A stretch of DNA of 43,064 bases from Deinococcus sp. YIM 134068 (GCF_036543075.1 NZ_JAZHPF010000027.1:1-43064), one strand, 5' to 3'. Counted from the first letter of the stretch, positions 10,553 through 28,366 are shown. Notes: generated by a model from the sequence alone, not told the origin. Made by a program: numbers and translations.

Positions 10553-11023
10553 ATGGATGTCTACCAAGAGTTGTACAAATACAACCTCTCTAACGTTTTG
10601 ATGCTCCACGGTCTCATGGCGTGTTCCATTTATAATGGAAGGAGCAACAATATCGCTATAGCGCGCGCGCTAAAGAAGATTAGGGGTGCTGGATGGCTTG
10701 GTGGCGACGAGAACCTTCTACTATCTCGTCACCTACTTCAAATAGCATATGAGAAAAGACTGCGTGAGGCAGACGACTCTTTTGCTCGTATTATCTTTAC
10801 CGCCGTTGGCGTATATATGGACGTTGATTATGAGGACGACAAGGAACTGTCAGTTCTTTGGTGTTCAACTTGGTTGGAACAGATTGTAGTTGCATCAAAA
10901 CTTTCACGAGCGGAAGTTGCATTCAAGATGTATAAGACGATCACAGAATACGAAGATGCCTTCACTTCTTCAGATTTGTTACCTAATGTGACACAAAGAG
11001 AGATTATACATTACCGCGAATAG
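10553..11023 (+). CDS. AT-rich hypothetical, 3' end altered by an IS
   Basis: I do not recognise this 156-residue protein. It is predicted mostly helical and soluble (ALKKIRGAGWLGG, LLQIAYEKRLREADD, LWCSTWLEQIVV). Its codons are far more AT-rich than its neighbours (many ATA, TTA, AGA-type choices), which indicates recent transfer. The IS982-like element begins within the third codon from the end, so the present C-terminus HYRE and its TAG are supplied by the element. Removing the IS and one target copy restores an ending HYFDDI and a TGA at 11909-11911. The damage is therefore only the last few residues, and the gene may still work. Its terminator-side sequences now lie beyond the IS. Confidence 0.7.
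   Translation: MDVYQELYKYNLSNVLMLHGLMACSIYNGRSNNIAIARALKKIRGAGWLGGDENLLLSRHLLQIAYEKRLREADDSFARIIFTAVGVYMDVDYEDDKELSVLWCSTWLEQIVVASKLSRAEVAFKMYKTITEYEDAFTSSDLLPNVTQREIIHYRE
11008..11012. repeat. Target site duplication, left copy
   Basis: ACATT immediately before the left inverted repeat. An identical ACATT is at 11890-11894. Confidence 0.8.
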
Positions 11024-11889
11024 GGGTTGATTCTGGCGGGGAGGTAGGGTTAGGGAGCGAGGGTGAGGAACTTGAGGTTGTGCGCCAGGACGACGAGGGC
11101 CACTTTGAGTCGCAAACTCTCCAGCGTTTTGACCTGCCCCCAACGCAGCCCGGAACCGACGAGGACCGAGAACGTGGACTCGATGATCTTGCGGGCGACC
11201 CCGTACTCTTTTTTCCAGCGTGGGTCAGGTCGTTTGGCATTCTTCTTGGGCGGCGTCAGGTAAGTGCCCGACTGGTAGCCTTTATCCCCAATCTGCTTGG
11301 GTCCGCTGTAAGCGGGCCAGTCCCGGTTCATCACACACCCGACCGAGAAGTCATGCTCGTTCGCCGGGTGAATCTCGTATTTGGCAATCCTGCCGTTGAG
11401 CATCGTCCAGGCATGGAGCTTGAATCCGTAAACTGGGCCGGAGGTGCTGAACCCGTGTCCAGCCCCCCGAAACTTGCAGCGGGGAGCGCGTTTGAAGGTA
11501 CAAACCGGGAGGGGTTCGGAGTCCACGACCACGAAGTCCAGTGCCTGGACTTCGACACAGACGCCCTCGATCACCGGGGTCAGCCTCTTCAGGCGCACTC
11601 GGGCCTGCACCTCCGATGGGAACTGGGGGAAGTGGTTGAGCTTCACCAACCGCCACCACCGATTGAAGTACGGCACTTTGTGGAGCCGCTGGAGCACCGC
11701 AACCGCCACCAGTTCGGCGTCGCTGATCTTCTCGTGCGGGTGGATCAGTTTGGGCGGCATGTGGGGCATCAGCCACTGGGCCAGGAGTCGAAAAGCCTCG
11801 GGGAGTGGGAGTAAACTGAGGTCGGGACGGCCCATAAGCACCGTCCCTTTCGCATTTCTCCCCCTGCCCTGTCAACCCCTATTCGCGGT
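11013..11889 (-). mobile_element. IS982-like insertion sequence, 877 bp
   Basis: The element is complete, with perfect 18-bp terminal inverted repeats, ACCGCGAATAGGGGTTGA, at 11013-11030 and (inverted) 11872-11889. It is flanked by the 5-bp direct repeat ACATT. Ends beginning with ACC and a target duplication of 3-9 bp fit the IS982 family, as does the transposase. It is slightly shorter than usual IS982 members. Identical ends and an intact transposase suggest recent insertion. It carries no passenger gene. Confidence 0.88.
11050..11835 (-). CDS. IS982-type DDE transposase
   Basis: A 261-residue transposase. Catalytic acids are visible in order: [11 protein letters not shown] (Asp), IGDKGYQ (Asp) and [11 protein letters not shown] (Glu). 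DSxPLxVC and GDKGY are characteristic of IS982. The basic middle ([23 protein letters not shown]) also fits. The ATG at 11835 was chosen over the GTG at 11841 because an AAGGGA site sits at better spacing. It fills nearly the whole element and ends 37 bp from the opposite end. No frameshift is present. Confidence 0.88.
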   Translation of the reverse strand: MGRPDLSLLPLPEAFRLLAQWLMPHMPPKLIHPHEKISDAELVAVAVLQRLHKVPYFNRWWRLVKLNHFPQFPSEVQARVRLKRLTPVIEGVCVEVQALDFVVVDSEPLPVCTFKRAPRCKFRGAGHGFSTSGPVYGFKLHAWTMLNGRIAKYEIHPANEHDFSVGCVMNRDWPAYSGPKQIGDKGYQSGTYLTPPKKNAKRPDPRWKKEYGVARKIIESTFSVLVGSGLRWGQVKTLESLRLKVALVVLAHNLKFLTLAP

Positions 11890-11894
11890 ACATT
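11890..11894. repeat. Target site duplication, right copy
   Basis: ACATT directly after the right inverted repeat; it matches 11008-11012. Confidence 0.8.
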
Positions 11895-11926
11895 ATTTCG
11901 ACGACATATGATCCACTATAGACATA

Positions 11927-11944
11927 ATTCTAAGTATTTAGAAT
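11927..11944 (+). terminator. AT-rich hairpin after the acquired gene
   Basis: ATTCTAA (11927-11933) and TTAGAAT (11938-11944) form a perfect 7-bp stem with the loop GTAT. It lies about 16 bp after the ancestral stop codon of the AT-rich gene and probably arrived with it. There is no T-run, so terminator activity is uncertain. Confidence 0.4.
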
Positions 11945-12022
11945 AGACGGCATGATTTAAGTAACTATAGAAGGAAAAATGCTCTCCACCTGGCAGAAGC
12001 TCTCCTTCTCCTCCCACAACCC

Positions 12023-12757
<735 letters not shown>

Positions 12758-12911
12758 GGAGGGCAGTTTAGCCCAGGCGACCAAGCTCGTCAGATGAGGG
12801 TCAAGGAAGCGGGAAGGGCGGCAGTGAGCGCCTCAGCGCAGGAAGCTGGGGCAGCGCCCGGAACTCCGGCACTCGCGCAGGCGATCATTCAGATCGTGGG
12901 TGCGGGGCGGC

Positions 12912-13634
12912 TCAACTGCTGAACCAGAAGACCAGCCGCAGGTCGTCCGGGTCGTCCACCTGAGCGCGCAGGAAGGGCAGCGTCCGCGTCACGAAGGGGC
13001 CGACCGCCTCTGAGCACGTCTCCTCCCAGCGGACGGAGGTGATGTAGGTCCGGCCATCGCGCGCCGCCGGGTGCCCCATCCCCGGCTCCTTCCACGACAG
13101 GAGGACGAGGTGCGGCTCACGCTCCAGCAGGGCGTCCATCTCCGCATGGCTGACCGGAACGACGTTCGGCCCCGCAATGGCCTCCGCCCAGCCGCCCGGC
13201 CTGCCCTCGCGGCGGAAGCGGGCGTACTCCGCCGCGTTCACCACGCCCAAGCGGACGACGCGCCGCTCCCAGTCGTACTCCAGCAGCTCGCGCAGGGTGA
13301 ACCAGGAGTGGCTGTAGCCCCACTCCTCGTCCTCCTCGCCGTCGCCGAGGTCCCGGCTGGCCCGCCGAATCTTGGGCGATACGTCGGCGGGCAGGCCACG
13401 CGGCGGGGCGATGGTGGGGAAGAATGTGCTGCCGGGCACGTCCGCAACCCCGTTTCGCACGTCGGCCAGGATGGCGAAAAGGGCGTAGTTGCGGGTCAGG
13501 CGCGCGGGATGGTCGAAGTAGGCGGCCCGCTCCCTGGCCGTCATGCGGTGGAAGTCGGCGGGCGGCTGGAAGACCCGCTCCACCCAGCGCCCGCCCTCCC
13601 GGACCTCGTAGGACTCGTGGATGTCCGTGCCCAC
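12912..13634 (-). CDS. GTDIH-type hypothetical protein
   Basis: The 240-residue protein starts MGTDIHESYEVREGGRW, a signature of an uncharacterised family I associate with Deinococcus and some phages. Charged, aromatic-rich, soluble. Conserved-looking segments are ARLTRNYALFAILADVRNG, GYSHSWFTLRELLEYDW and the C-terminal DDLRLVFWF. It has no catalytic motif that I recognise. It starts with GTG directly after the TAA stop of priA (0-nt gap), so translation is probably coupled to priA, though a functional link is not shown. Confidence 0.7.
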   Translation of the reverse strand: MGTDIHESYEVREGGRWVERVFQPPADFHRMTARERAAYFDHPARLTRNYALFAILADVRNGVADVPGSTFFPTIAPPRGLPADVSPKIRRASRDLGDGEEDEEWGYSHSWFTLRELLEYDWERRVVRLGVVNAAEYARFRREGRPGGWAEAIAGPNVVPVSHAEMDALLEREPHLVLLSWKEPGMGHPAARDGRTYITSVRWEETCSEAVGPFVTRTLPFLRAQVDDPDDLRLVFWFSS

Positions 13635-16157
<2,523 letters not shown>

Positions 16158-16197
16158 TGTGCCGCACGGGTCGGGGAGGGGGGTGAGGAAGGGGCAG

Positions 16198-16228
16198 CGG
16201 TCAGCAGTCAGCTTTCAGCCGTCAGCGG
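16198..16228. repeat. Heptad array g (TCAGC type)
   Basis: Units GGTCAGC, AGTCAGC, TTTCAGC, CGTCAGC repeat every 7 nt, about 40 bp upstream of the priA start codon. Confidence 0.85.
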
Positions 16229-16261
16229 ACTTAGAGGGATGAGCGGGAAGTCATGAGGGGA

Positions 16262-16330
16262 AGGGCGCGAGGTTGGAGCTTTTTGCTCCTCCCCCTTGAG
16301 GGAGGAGGCTGGGAGGGGGTGAACGGGCAC
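16262..16330 (-). repeat. C-rich hairpin repeat, copy 3
   Basis: Read on the minus strand: TTCACCCCCTCCC, then CCTCCCTCAAGGGGGAGG (a self-pairing stem) and AGCAAAAAGC. It matches the core of copy 2 at 27318-27405. It lies between priA and the EamA gene. Confidence 0.6.
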
Positions 16331-16453
16331 GCCATCCCCACGCGCTCCACCGTTTATCAGAACTAACCTCCGCCTTGCCAGGCGAATCCATAGGCCAGAC
16401 AAGCCCTTCTCTCCCGCCAACCCAGCCCTCCCCCATGCTCTACCCTCGCCCCC

Positions 16454-17338
16454 ATGACGACCGCGCCCGCCCAACCCGCGACCGCCGACGCCGACCGCAC
16501 GCGCTCCGGGCTGGGGCTGGCGCTCGTGGCGGCCCTGGGTGCGGGCACCATCGGTATCTGGGGCAAGGTCGCCGGGCAGGTGGGGCTGGGGAGCTTCGAC
16601 CTCCTCGCCTGGCGCTTCGGGCTGGTCGCCGTCATGCTCCTCCCCCTGGCGGGGCGGGGGCTGACGTGGCGACAGCGGGGGCCGTTACTCGCCGTGGGTC
16701 TGCTCTACGCGCTGGCGACCACCCTCTACTTCGCGGCGCTGGGGCGCATCACGGCGGGCACCACGTCGCTGCTGCTGTACCTCGCGCCCGCCTTCGTGAT
16801 CCTGTTCGGGTGGCTCGCCGGACGGCGGCCCGACGCGGCGCGGCTGGGGGCGGTGGCGCTCGCCGCACTTGGGTTGGGGCTGGTCATCGGCGTGCCGGGG
16901 GCGGGCGACCGGGACCCCGTGGGGCTGGCGCTGGCCGCCGGGGCGGGGGCGCTGTACGCCGTCTACCTCCTCGCCTCGGAGCGGTGGTTGAGGGGCATTC
17001 CGGCGCTCGCCTCGACCGGGCACATGGCGCTCGTGGCGGGAGTGTGCTTCGCGCTGCTCGCGGCGGGGAGCGGGACCCTGGACATCCCCGGAACCCTCAC
17101 GCAGTGGGGCGTGATCGTCGGTATGGCGCTCGTCGCCACCGTCGTCGCCGTGCCCGCCCTGTACGGCGCGGTCGCGCGGCTGGGGGCGGCGCGGGCCAGC
17201 CTCGTCGGCACATTGGAGCCGCTGTTCACGGTGCTGCTGGCCTTCCTCATTCTGGGCGAGGCGCTGCGGCCCGCCATCCTGCTCGGCGGCGCGTTCATCC
17301 TCGCGGGGGCGGTGCTGGCGCAACGTCGGGCGGCCTAG
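16454..17338 (+). CDS. EamA/DMT-family transporter
   Basis: This 294-residue membrane protein has ten predicted helices in two five-helix EamA repeats, the usual drug/metabolite transporter size. Family features include GIWGKVAG early, the SLLLYLAPAFVILFGWL repeat end, and RASLVGTLEPLFTVLLAFLILGE in the second repeat. Substrates of this family vary (amino acids, nucleotide sugars, metabolites) and cannot be assigned here. It ends 37 nt before the penicillin acylase start; the two may be co-transcribed. Confidence 0.9.
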   Translation: MTTAPAQPATADADRTRSGLGLALVAALGAGTIGIWGKVAGQVGLGSFDLLAWRFGLVAVMLLPLAGRGLTWRQRGPLLAVGLLYALATTLYFAALGRITAGTTSLLLYLAPAFVILFGWLAGRRPDAARLGAVALAALGLGLVIGVPGAGDRDPVGLALAAGAGALYAVYLLASERWLRGIPALASTGHMALVAGVCFALLAAGSGTLDIPGTLTQWGVIVGMALVATVVAVPALYGAVARLGAARASLVGTLEPLFTVLLAFLILGEALRPAILLGGAFILAGAVLAQRRAA

Positions 17339-17375
17339 ACGCACTATCTTGGACCCACTTCAAAAGGGGGTCAGA

Positions 17376-19754
<2,379 letters not shown>

Positions 19755-20180
19755 CTACCGTTCCTCGCCATGCAGGGTCAGCACGAGCCTCCTTGCCCCG
19801 CCCTCGTCCCGGTGTTCGCAGAGGTACACGCCCTGCCACGTCCCCAGCGCCAGCCGACCGCCTTGCACGGGCAAGCTCAGGCTGGGGCCGAGCAGGCTCG
19901 CCTTGATGTGCGCGGCCATGTCGTCCGGTCCCGCCAGCGTGTGCTCGAAGTCCCGCCAGCCGTCGGGGACGAGGTGGGTGAAGTACCGCTCGAAGTCCCG
20001 CCGCACGTCGGGCGAGGCGTTCTCGTTCAGGGCGAGGCTGGCCGACGTGTGTGTGATGAAAACATGCAGCAGCCCCACCCGCACCCGCGCGAGTTCGGGC
20101 ACGGCACCCACCACCTCCCGCGTGATGAGGTGAAAGCCGCGCGGAAGGGGCCGGAGCCGGAGGTCGTGTTGCGCCCACAT
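19755..20180 (-). CDS. YjbQ/UPF0047 family protein
   Basis: This small 141-residue protein belongs to the UPF0047 (YjbQ) family. Signature motifs are FITHTSASLALNENASPDVRRDFE and the later GTWQGVYLCEHRD. The conserved His and Asp/Glu probably hold a metal. E. coli YjbQ has weak thiamine-phosphate synthase activity; the true function is unsettled. The ATG at 20180 starts the conserved domain. The gene ends at the base after the penicillin acylase stop, so no terminator separates the converging genes. Confidence 0.9.
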   Translation of the reverse strand: MWAQHDLRLRPLPRGFHLITREVVGAVPELARVRVGLLHVFITHTSASLALNENASPDVRRDFERYFTHLVPDGWRDFEHTLAGPDDMAAHIKASLLGPSLSLPVQGGRLALGTWQGVYLCEHRDEGGARRLVLTLHGEER

Positions 20181-20190
20181 GGGAAGGAGG

Positions 20191-20219
20191 GTAGTGGGAT
20201 GTGGGGTGTAGGGTGTGGG
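20191..20219. repeat. Heptad array h (GTGTGG type)
   Basis: Units GTAGTGG, GATGTGG, GGTGTAG, GGTGTGG repeat every 7 nt, just upstream of yjbQ and of the opposite DUF4403 gene. Confidence 0.7.
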
Positions 20220-20265
20220 AAAGGCCCGTCTCCTCATCCCTCTCCCCTAGCCTGAATCCGATTCC

Positions 20266-21636
20266 ATGAGACGCCTGCTCCTGCCCGCTCTCCTCACCGT
20301 GCTGATGACCGAGAACGCCTCCGCCCTGTCCTTGCTGACGCTGCCCGTCACCGTCCCGCTGGCGGGGGTGCAGGGAGCGGCGAACGCGCGGGTGCCCGCC
20401 GAGTTCGCGCGGGTGGACGAAACGCGGGACTATTTGGGTGGCCTGCTGAGTGTGAGGCTCACGGGCACGGTGATGCGGGCGGGTCACGTCAGCCTTCGGA
20501 CTGCGCCGGAGGGAGACGCCCTGATCGTCAGCGTGCCCATCCGCGCGAGCTTCCGGGCGACCCCGGCGGGCCTCGGCTCCTTCCTGACACGCGATTTCGG
20601 CGGTGCGGCGACGGTCAGCCTGCGCGTGGCCCCCTTCGTTACCCCCGAGTGGGAGGCGGGCGCGCGGGTGAAGGGCGACTACGAGTGGACCGACCCCCTG
20701 AGCGTGGACCTCACCGAGGGCGTGCGGGTGAGCGTGCGGTCGCTGGTGGATGGGCAGGTGCGGGCACAACTCGACCGGGTGGCGGCGGAGGTGGCGCGGG
20801 CCGTGCGAGAGGGGGCGAACCTGCGGGCGCGGGCCGGAACGGTATGGGCGCAGGTTCAGCGACCGTGGACCCTCCCCACCCCAGACCCCGCCTACGCCCG
20901 CGTCACCCCCCGCAGCCTGAGTGTCAGCCCCTTCCGCTTCACGGACGACGCACTCAAGTTGACGGTCGGCGCGACGTTCGATCTGGACGCCGGGCTGGGC
21001 CGCGCTTCCGCCCACATGCCCTCGCCCCTGCCCCCACTTCGCGTCGCCCCGCCGCCCACCCCCGGCGTGAGCCTGAGCGTGCCCGTGCGTCTCCCCTACG
21101 CCGAGCTTTCGGAAGCCGCGACGCGGGCGGCAGGAAGGCAGGCTTTCCCCCTCCCCGTGCCCCTCTCCCCCACCCTGCGCGTGACGGGTGTGACGGTGAA
21201 GCCGCTGGGGCCGAAGCTCAGCGCCGCCGTCTCCGTCCTTGTGAGCGGGCCGCTGGGCCTCAAGGTCCGGGCGACCGCCGACGTGACGGGCACGCCCAAG
21301 CTGGACGCCTCGGGCCGCGTCGTCACCCTCGGCGGCGTGACCGTCACCACCCGCCGCGAGGGGCTGACCGGGCGCGTGATCGGTTGGCTGGCAGACGCGC
21401 GGGCACAGGCGTACCTCACCCGCGCCGCCCGCTTCGACCTGACCGAACCTCTGGCGAAGGCGCGGGGGCAGGTGCAATCCCGGCTGCCCTTCGCTCCTAC
21501 GCCGGGCGTGAGGCTCGCGGGCACGGTCGGTCCCCTGCGGCTCTCAGCCCTGAACGTCACGCCGGGGGCACTCATCGTCACCGCCGCCGCGAGCGGGGAG
21601 CTGACGGCAACGGTGGAGGTGGGGAACCTGCGGTGA
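20266..21636 (+). CDS. DUF4403 family secreted protein
   Basis: A 456-residue exported protein with an N-terminal signal (MRRLLLPALLTVLM...ASA). It is rich in beta-strand, with repeats of alternating hydrophobic residues ending in valines. The stretch TVWAQVQRPWTLPTPDPAY and the long lipid-binding-like profile match DUF4403, a family of TULIP-like or periplasmic proteins without known function. No lipobox cysteine is seen. Probably periplasmic or cell-surface. It converges on pilT with two heptad arrays between them. Confidence 0.75.
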   Translation: MRRLLLPALLTVLMTENASALSLLTLPVTVPLAGVQGAANARVPAEFARVDETRDYLGGLLSVRLTGTVMRAGHVSLRTAPEGDALIVSVPIRASFRATPAGLGSFLTRDFGGAATVSLRVAPFVTPEWEAGARVKGDYEWTDPLSVDLTEGVRVSVRSLVDGQVRAQLDRVAAEVARAVREGANLRARAGTVWAQVQRPWTLPTPDPAYARVTPRSLSVSPFRFTDDALKLTVGATFDLDAGLGRASAHMPSPLPPLRVAPPPTPGVSLSVPVRLPYAELSEAATRAAGRQAFPLPVPLSPTLRVTGVTVKPLGPKLSAAVSVLVSGPLGLKVRATADVTGTPKLDASGRVVTLGGVTVTTRREGLTGRVIGWLADARAQAYLTRAARFDLTEPLAKARGQVQSRLPFAPTPGVRLAGTVGPLRLSALNVTPGALIVTAAASGELTATVEVGNLR

Positions 21637-21662
21637 GTGGGGAGGAGTGAGTGGTGATGGTG
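21635..21662. repeat. Heptad array i (GAGTGG type)
   Basis: Units GAGTGGG, GAGGAGT, GAGTGGT, GATGGTG begin at the stop codon of the DUF4403 gene. Confidence 0.65.
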
Positions 21663-21703
21663 CGTGAGGAACCGCCCGTACAGCGCCACGACCACCGCTC
21701 TTT

Positions 21704-21733
21704 CTGGCGACTGGAAGCTGGCGACTGGCGACT
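21704..21733. repeat. Heptad array j (CTGG type)
   Basis: Units CTGGCGA, CTGGAAG, CTGGCGA, CTGGCGA repeat every 7 nt, 10 bp before the end of pilT. Confidence 0.85.
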
Positions 21734-21742
21734 CCCCCGCCC

Positions 21743-22990
<1,248 letters not shown>

Positions 22991-23003
22991 GGGGAACCTC
23001 GGG

Positions 23004-23045
23004 GTGTGGGATGTGGGGTGTGGTGAGTGGTCAGTGGTCAGTGGG
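23004..23045. repeat. Heptad array k (GTGG type, six units)
   Basis: Six units run in a row: GTGTGGG, ATGTGGG, GTGTGGT, GAGTGGT, CAGTGGT, CAGTGGG. This is the cleanest example of the GTGG class. It lies between pilB and pilT. Confidence 0.9.
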
Positions 23046-23059
23046 AAAAGAAGGAGGGG

Positions 23060-23094
23060 CTGGACGCTGGGAGCTGGCGGCTGGTCGCTCGCCG
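23060..23094. repeat. Heptad array l (CTGG type)
   Basis: Units CTGGACG, CTGGGAG, CTGGCGG, CTGGTCG, CTCGCCG run directly to the pilB stop codon. Two different heptad classes (arrays k and l) are side by side here. Confidence 0.85.
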
Positions 23095-25738
<2,644 letters not shown>

Positions 25739-25758
<20 letters not shown>

Positions 25759-26362
25759 TGTCGTTGTCCTCCGTGTCGTCGTGCGTCTTGTCGTGCGGGT
25801 TCAGCCGGTCGGGGATGGGGGGGGCGGGAAGGGTGGGGGGCACCGAGGGCCGCCAGTCGTGGCCGTAGCGTTTGAGGACCGCCCGTTCGAGCTTGCGGGT
25901 CACGCGGGTGTGGGGCAGGGCGTTCACCGCCAGGGGCCGCACCAGGATGGTGTGCATCCCCGCCAGGTTCCCGCCCAGCACGTCGGTGAAGAGCTGATCG
26001 CCCACCATCCCGACCTGCCGCGCGGGCAGCCCCAGTTCGCCCAGCGCCCGCCGGAAGGCGCGCGGGTTGGGCTTGCCCGCCATCCCCACCCCCTCGAAGC
26101 CGAGCTTGTCGAGCCAGAAACGGGCACGCTTCCCCGTCGCGTTGCTCAGCAGGTACAGCCGCACGCCCACCCGCCGCAGGTTGGCGACCCAGCGCATCAC
26201 GTCGGCCCGCTCCTCGTAGCTGCCGTAGGGGATCAGGGTGTTGTCGAGGTCGAGCAGGAGGCCGTGCAGCCCGCGCTCGCCGAGAAAGTCCGGCGTGATG
26301 TCGTGGATGTGGTCGAGCACGTCGCGCGGACGCAACAGGCTGCGGGAGGTGGGGAGGCTCAC
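25739..26362 (-). CDS. YqeG-like HAD phosphatase (subfamily IIIA)
   Basis: This 207-residue HAD-superfamily phosphatase resembles YqeG (PGP phosphatase-like). It shows motif I LLLDLDNTLIPYG, motif II LLSNATG, and a motif III/IV segment with KPNPRAFRRAL and VGDQLFTDVLGGN. The substrate is unknown; relatives dephosphorylate phosphatidylglycerophosphate in yeast and plants. The start is GTG 26362, overlapping the TGA of pgeF (GTGA), typical of translational coupling. The longer in-frame N-terminus is a shadow of pgeF. The C-terminus is a proline-rich tail (PPTLPAPPIPDR) whose DNA is a G-quadruplex-like tract lying just upstream of pilB. Confidence 0.88.
25811..25840 (+). other. Potential G-quadruplex upstream of pilB
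   Basis: G-runs at 25811-25814, 25817-25824, 25826-25828, 25831-25833 and 25835-25840 have short loops. The motif is on the plus strand (template for pilB), inside the HAD gene's proline-rich end and 53-82 bp upstream of the pilB start. It is pattern-based only. Confidence 0.5.
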
Positions 26363-27129
26363 GCCGCACCCCCCGTCCCGGTGAGACCGATCACGGCCCA
26401 CATCCGCCCCGTGCGGCCCGCGTCGCGGCGGTAGGAGTAGAAGTCGGGTTCGGTGGAGCACCGCCCGCTCACCCACACGTTCTCGGGGAGGAGGCCCGCC
26501 GCGAGCAACACGGCCCGGTTCGCCCCCGCGAGGTCGAGGTGAAGGGCACCCCCGATCTCCAGCACATGCTCGTCCAGCCCGGCCTCCCGGAACTGCCTCG
26601 CCACGTCCTCCCCCACCGGATACTGCTCGCCGCAGATGCCGGGGCCGACGGCGGCCCTGATCCGCTCGGCCCGTGCCCCGCGCGCCACCATCGCCTCCAC
26701 GGTCCGTGCCGCAATCCGCCCCAGCGTGCCGCGCCAGCCCGCGTGCGCCGCGCCGACCACGCTCGCCGCCTCGTCCGCGAGGAGGACCGGGTAGCAGTCC
26801 GCCGTCCCGATGGCGAGCAGCAATCCTGGCTCGGTTGTCACCAGCGCGTCGCCCTCCTGCACGCCGGGCCGGGCCTCCCGAACGTCGGTGCCGTGGACCT
26901 GATTCAGGCGGGCCACCCGCGCCGGGTCGAAGCCGAGGGCCGTGCTCAGGCGGCGGCGGTTCTCGGCGACGACCTCCGGGTTGTCCTCCCGGTCATCCAG
27001 ATTGAGGCCCCCACCCGCCGGGGCACCGTAGGCCCCCACCGACACGCCACCGGCGCGCGTCGTGAACGCGTGCGGCACGGGCAGGAGGGGGGAACGCAGG
27101 AGCATCAGGGAGTCAGTATCGGTTCGCAT
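26359..27129 (-). CDS. pgeF: Peptidoglycan editing factor PgeF (YfiH/laccase domain)
   Basis: This purine-nucleoside-phosphorylase-fold metalloprotein edits peptidoglycan precursors (removing wrong amino acids from UDP-MurNAc) in E. coli. The three-site metal motif is present: RLNQVHGTD (His), IGTADCYPVLL (Cys) and GAAHAGWRGT (His). The 256 residues are the usual length. It starts at ATG 27129, and ATG 27105 is possible. Its stop overlaps the HAD start. It likely begins the transcription unit that continues into pilB-pilT. Confidence 0.9.
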   Translation of the reverse strand: MRTDTDSLMLLRSPLLPVPHAFTTRAGGVSVGAYGAPAGGGLNLDDREDNPEVVAENRRRLSTALGFDPARVARLNQVHGTDVREARPGVQEGDALVTTEPGLLLAIGTADCYPVLLADEAASVVGAAHAGWRGTLGRIAARTVEAMVARGARAERIRAAVGPGICGEQYPVGEDVARQFREAGLDEHVLEIGGALHLDLAGANRAVLLAAGLLPENVWVSGRCSTEPDFYSYRRDAGRTGRMWAVIGLTGTGGAA

Positions 27130-27568
27130 GTCTCACCGAAGTCTGACTGTCTTTTCAGCAGGAGGCGGAGGGTTGGGCACGCTTGGGGCGAGGGGGTGGT
27201 TTGGGGACGTTGACTTGGGTGATGTTTGGTCGGGCGAGCTGCACTGCACTTGCCACATCTCACTCGGCCTCCCCTCCAAACGCTCGATGTGAGTTACAGC
27301 TTGGACGGAAAGCTGGTTTTTGCCGTCTGGCAGGAGGACGAGCGGTGCTCGTCACCCCCTCCCCGACCCTCCCCCACAAGGAGGGAGGGAGAAAAAGTAC
27401 ATGTGGGATGGTCTCTTTCAAGGGTCACAACGTGGGAAGAAACCCAGTCACCCGTCCTGCCGGACCCTCCAGGACGACCTCACAAAACACGCTCCACCAC
27501 GTCACTCTCCCCCACCCGCTTGCACCCGCTCCAACGCCCGACCCCGGCGGGTTGCTACAGTCACGCCC
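27130..27568. other. Intergenic region, 439 bp, divergent pgeF/fabI
   Basis: No gene is supported. It contains copy 2 of the C-rich hairpin repeat (27318-27405). Promoters for both divergent genes should lie here, but no convincing -35/-10 pair was found. The rest is of average composition. Confidence 0.55.
27318..27405 (+). repeat. C-rich hairpin repeat, copy 2
   Basis: It runs from GTTTTTGCCGTCT through GAGCGGTGCTCGTCACCCCCTCC to CACAAGGAGGGAGGG and AGAAAAAG. It aligns with copy 1 (7310-7395) along its full length and with copy 3 (16262-16330, inverted) in the core. Confidence 0.65.
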
Positions 27569-28366
27569 ATGACCGTTTCCGTGGACCTGTCCGGCAAGAC
27601 CGCCCTCGTGATGGGGGTCGCCAACGCGCGCAGCCTCGGCTGGGCCATCGCGGAGCAACTGCTCGCGGCGGGGTGCCGGGTGAGCTTTTCCTATCAGGGC
27701 GAGCGGCTCAAAACCGAACTCGACAAGCTCCTCGCAGGCCGGGAGGGCGTGTGGTCCCAGCAGGCCGACGCGACGAGCGAGGAGGACCTGACGGCGCTGT
27801 TCGCCCGCGTCCGGGAGGAGTTCGGCGGGCTGGACATCCTCGTTCACTCCATCGCCTTCGCGCCCAGAGCGGCGATGGAGGGCCGCTTCGTGGACACGAC
27901 CCCCGAGGACTGGAACACGGCCCTGAACGTCAGCGCCTACACGCTCGTCTCCACCACCCGCCACGCCGAGCCGCTGCTCAGGGACGGCGCGAGCATCATC
28001 AGCCTGACCTACCACGCCTCGCAACAGGTCGTGCCCAAGTACAACGTGATGGCTGTGGCGAAGGCCGCCCTGGAGGCCGCCACCCGTTACCTCGCCGCCG
28101 ACCTCGGCCCATCGGGCGTGCGTGTCAACACCATCAGCGCCGGGGCGATGCGGACGGTGGCCGCCCGCTCGATTCCCGGCTTCGGCAACCTGTACGACGA
28201 GGCCGGACGCCGCGCCGCCCTGGGTCGCCACGCCACCCCCGAGGAGGTCGGCAAACTCGCCCTCTTCCTGCTCAGCGACCTCGGCAGCGGCGTCACCGGG
28301 CAGACCATGTACGTGGATGCCGGGGCGAGCATCATGACGATGCCGGGGCAGGGGCAGGCGTCGTGA
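27569..28366 (+). CDS. fabI: Enoyl-[acyl-carrier-protein] reductase (FabI)
   Basis: FabI is the NADH-dependent last step of each fatty-acid elongation cycle and the target of triclosan. The 265-residue SDR-fold protein has the FabI-type nucleotide motif GVANARSLGWAIA. The two tyrosines and lysine of the active site are in SLTYHASQ and YNVMAVAK (Tyr-x6-Lys). The VRVNTISAGAMRTVAA loop is standard. ATG 27569 begins the typical MTVSVDLSGKTALVMG. It is divergent from pgeF and followed by the small broken gene. Confidence 0.95.
   Translation: MTVSVDLSGKTALVMGVANARSLGWAIAEQLLAAGCRVSFSYQGERLKTELDKLLAGREGVWSQQADATSEEDLTALFARVREEFGGLDILVHSIAFAPRAAMEGRFVDTTPEDWNTALNVSAYTLVSTTRHAEPLLRDGASIISLTYHASQQVVPKYNVMAVAKAALEAATRYLAADLGPSGVRVNTISAGAMRTVAARSIPGFGNLYDEAGRRAALGRHATPEEVGKLALFLLSDLGSGVTGQTMYVDAGASIMTMPGQGQAS

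Noticed and set aside
11021..11881. IS boundary with a TA duplication and 8-bp ends
   Set aside because: The matching inverted sequence extends to 18 bp beginning with ACC, and a 5-bp direct repeat flanks that boundary, which fits IS982 better.
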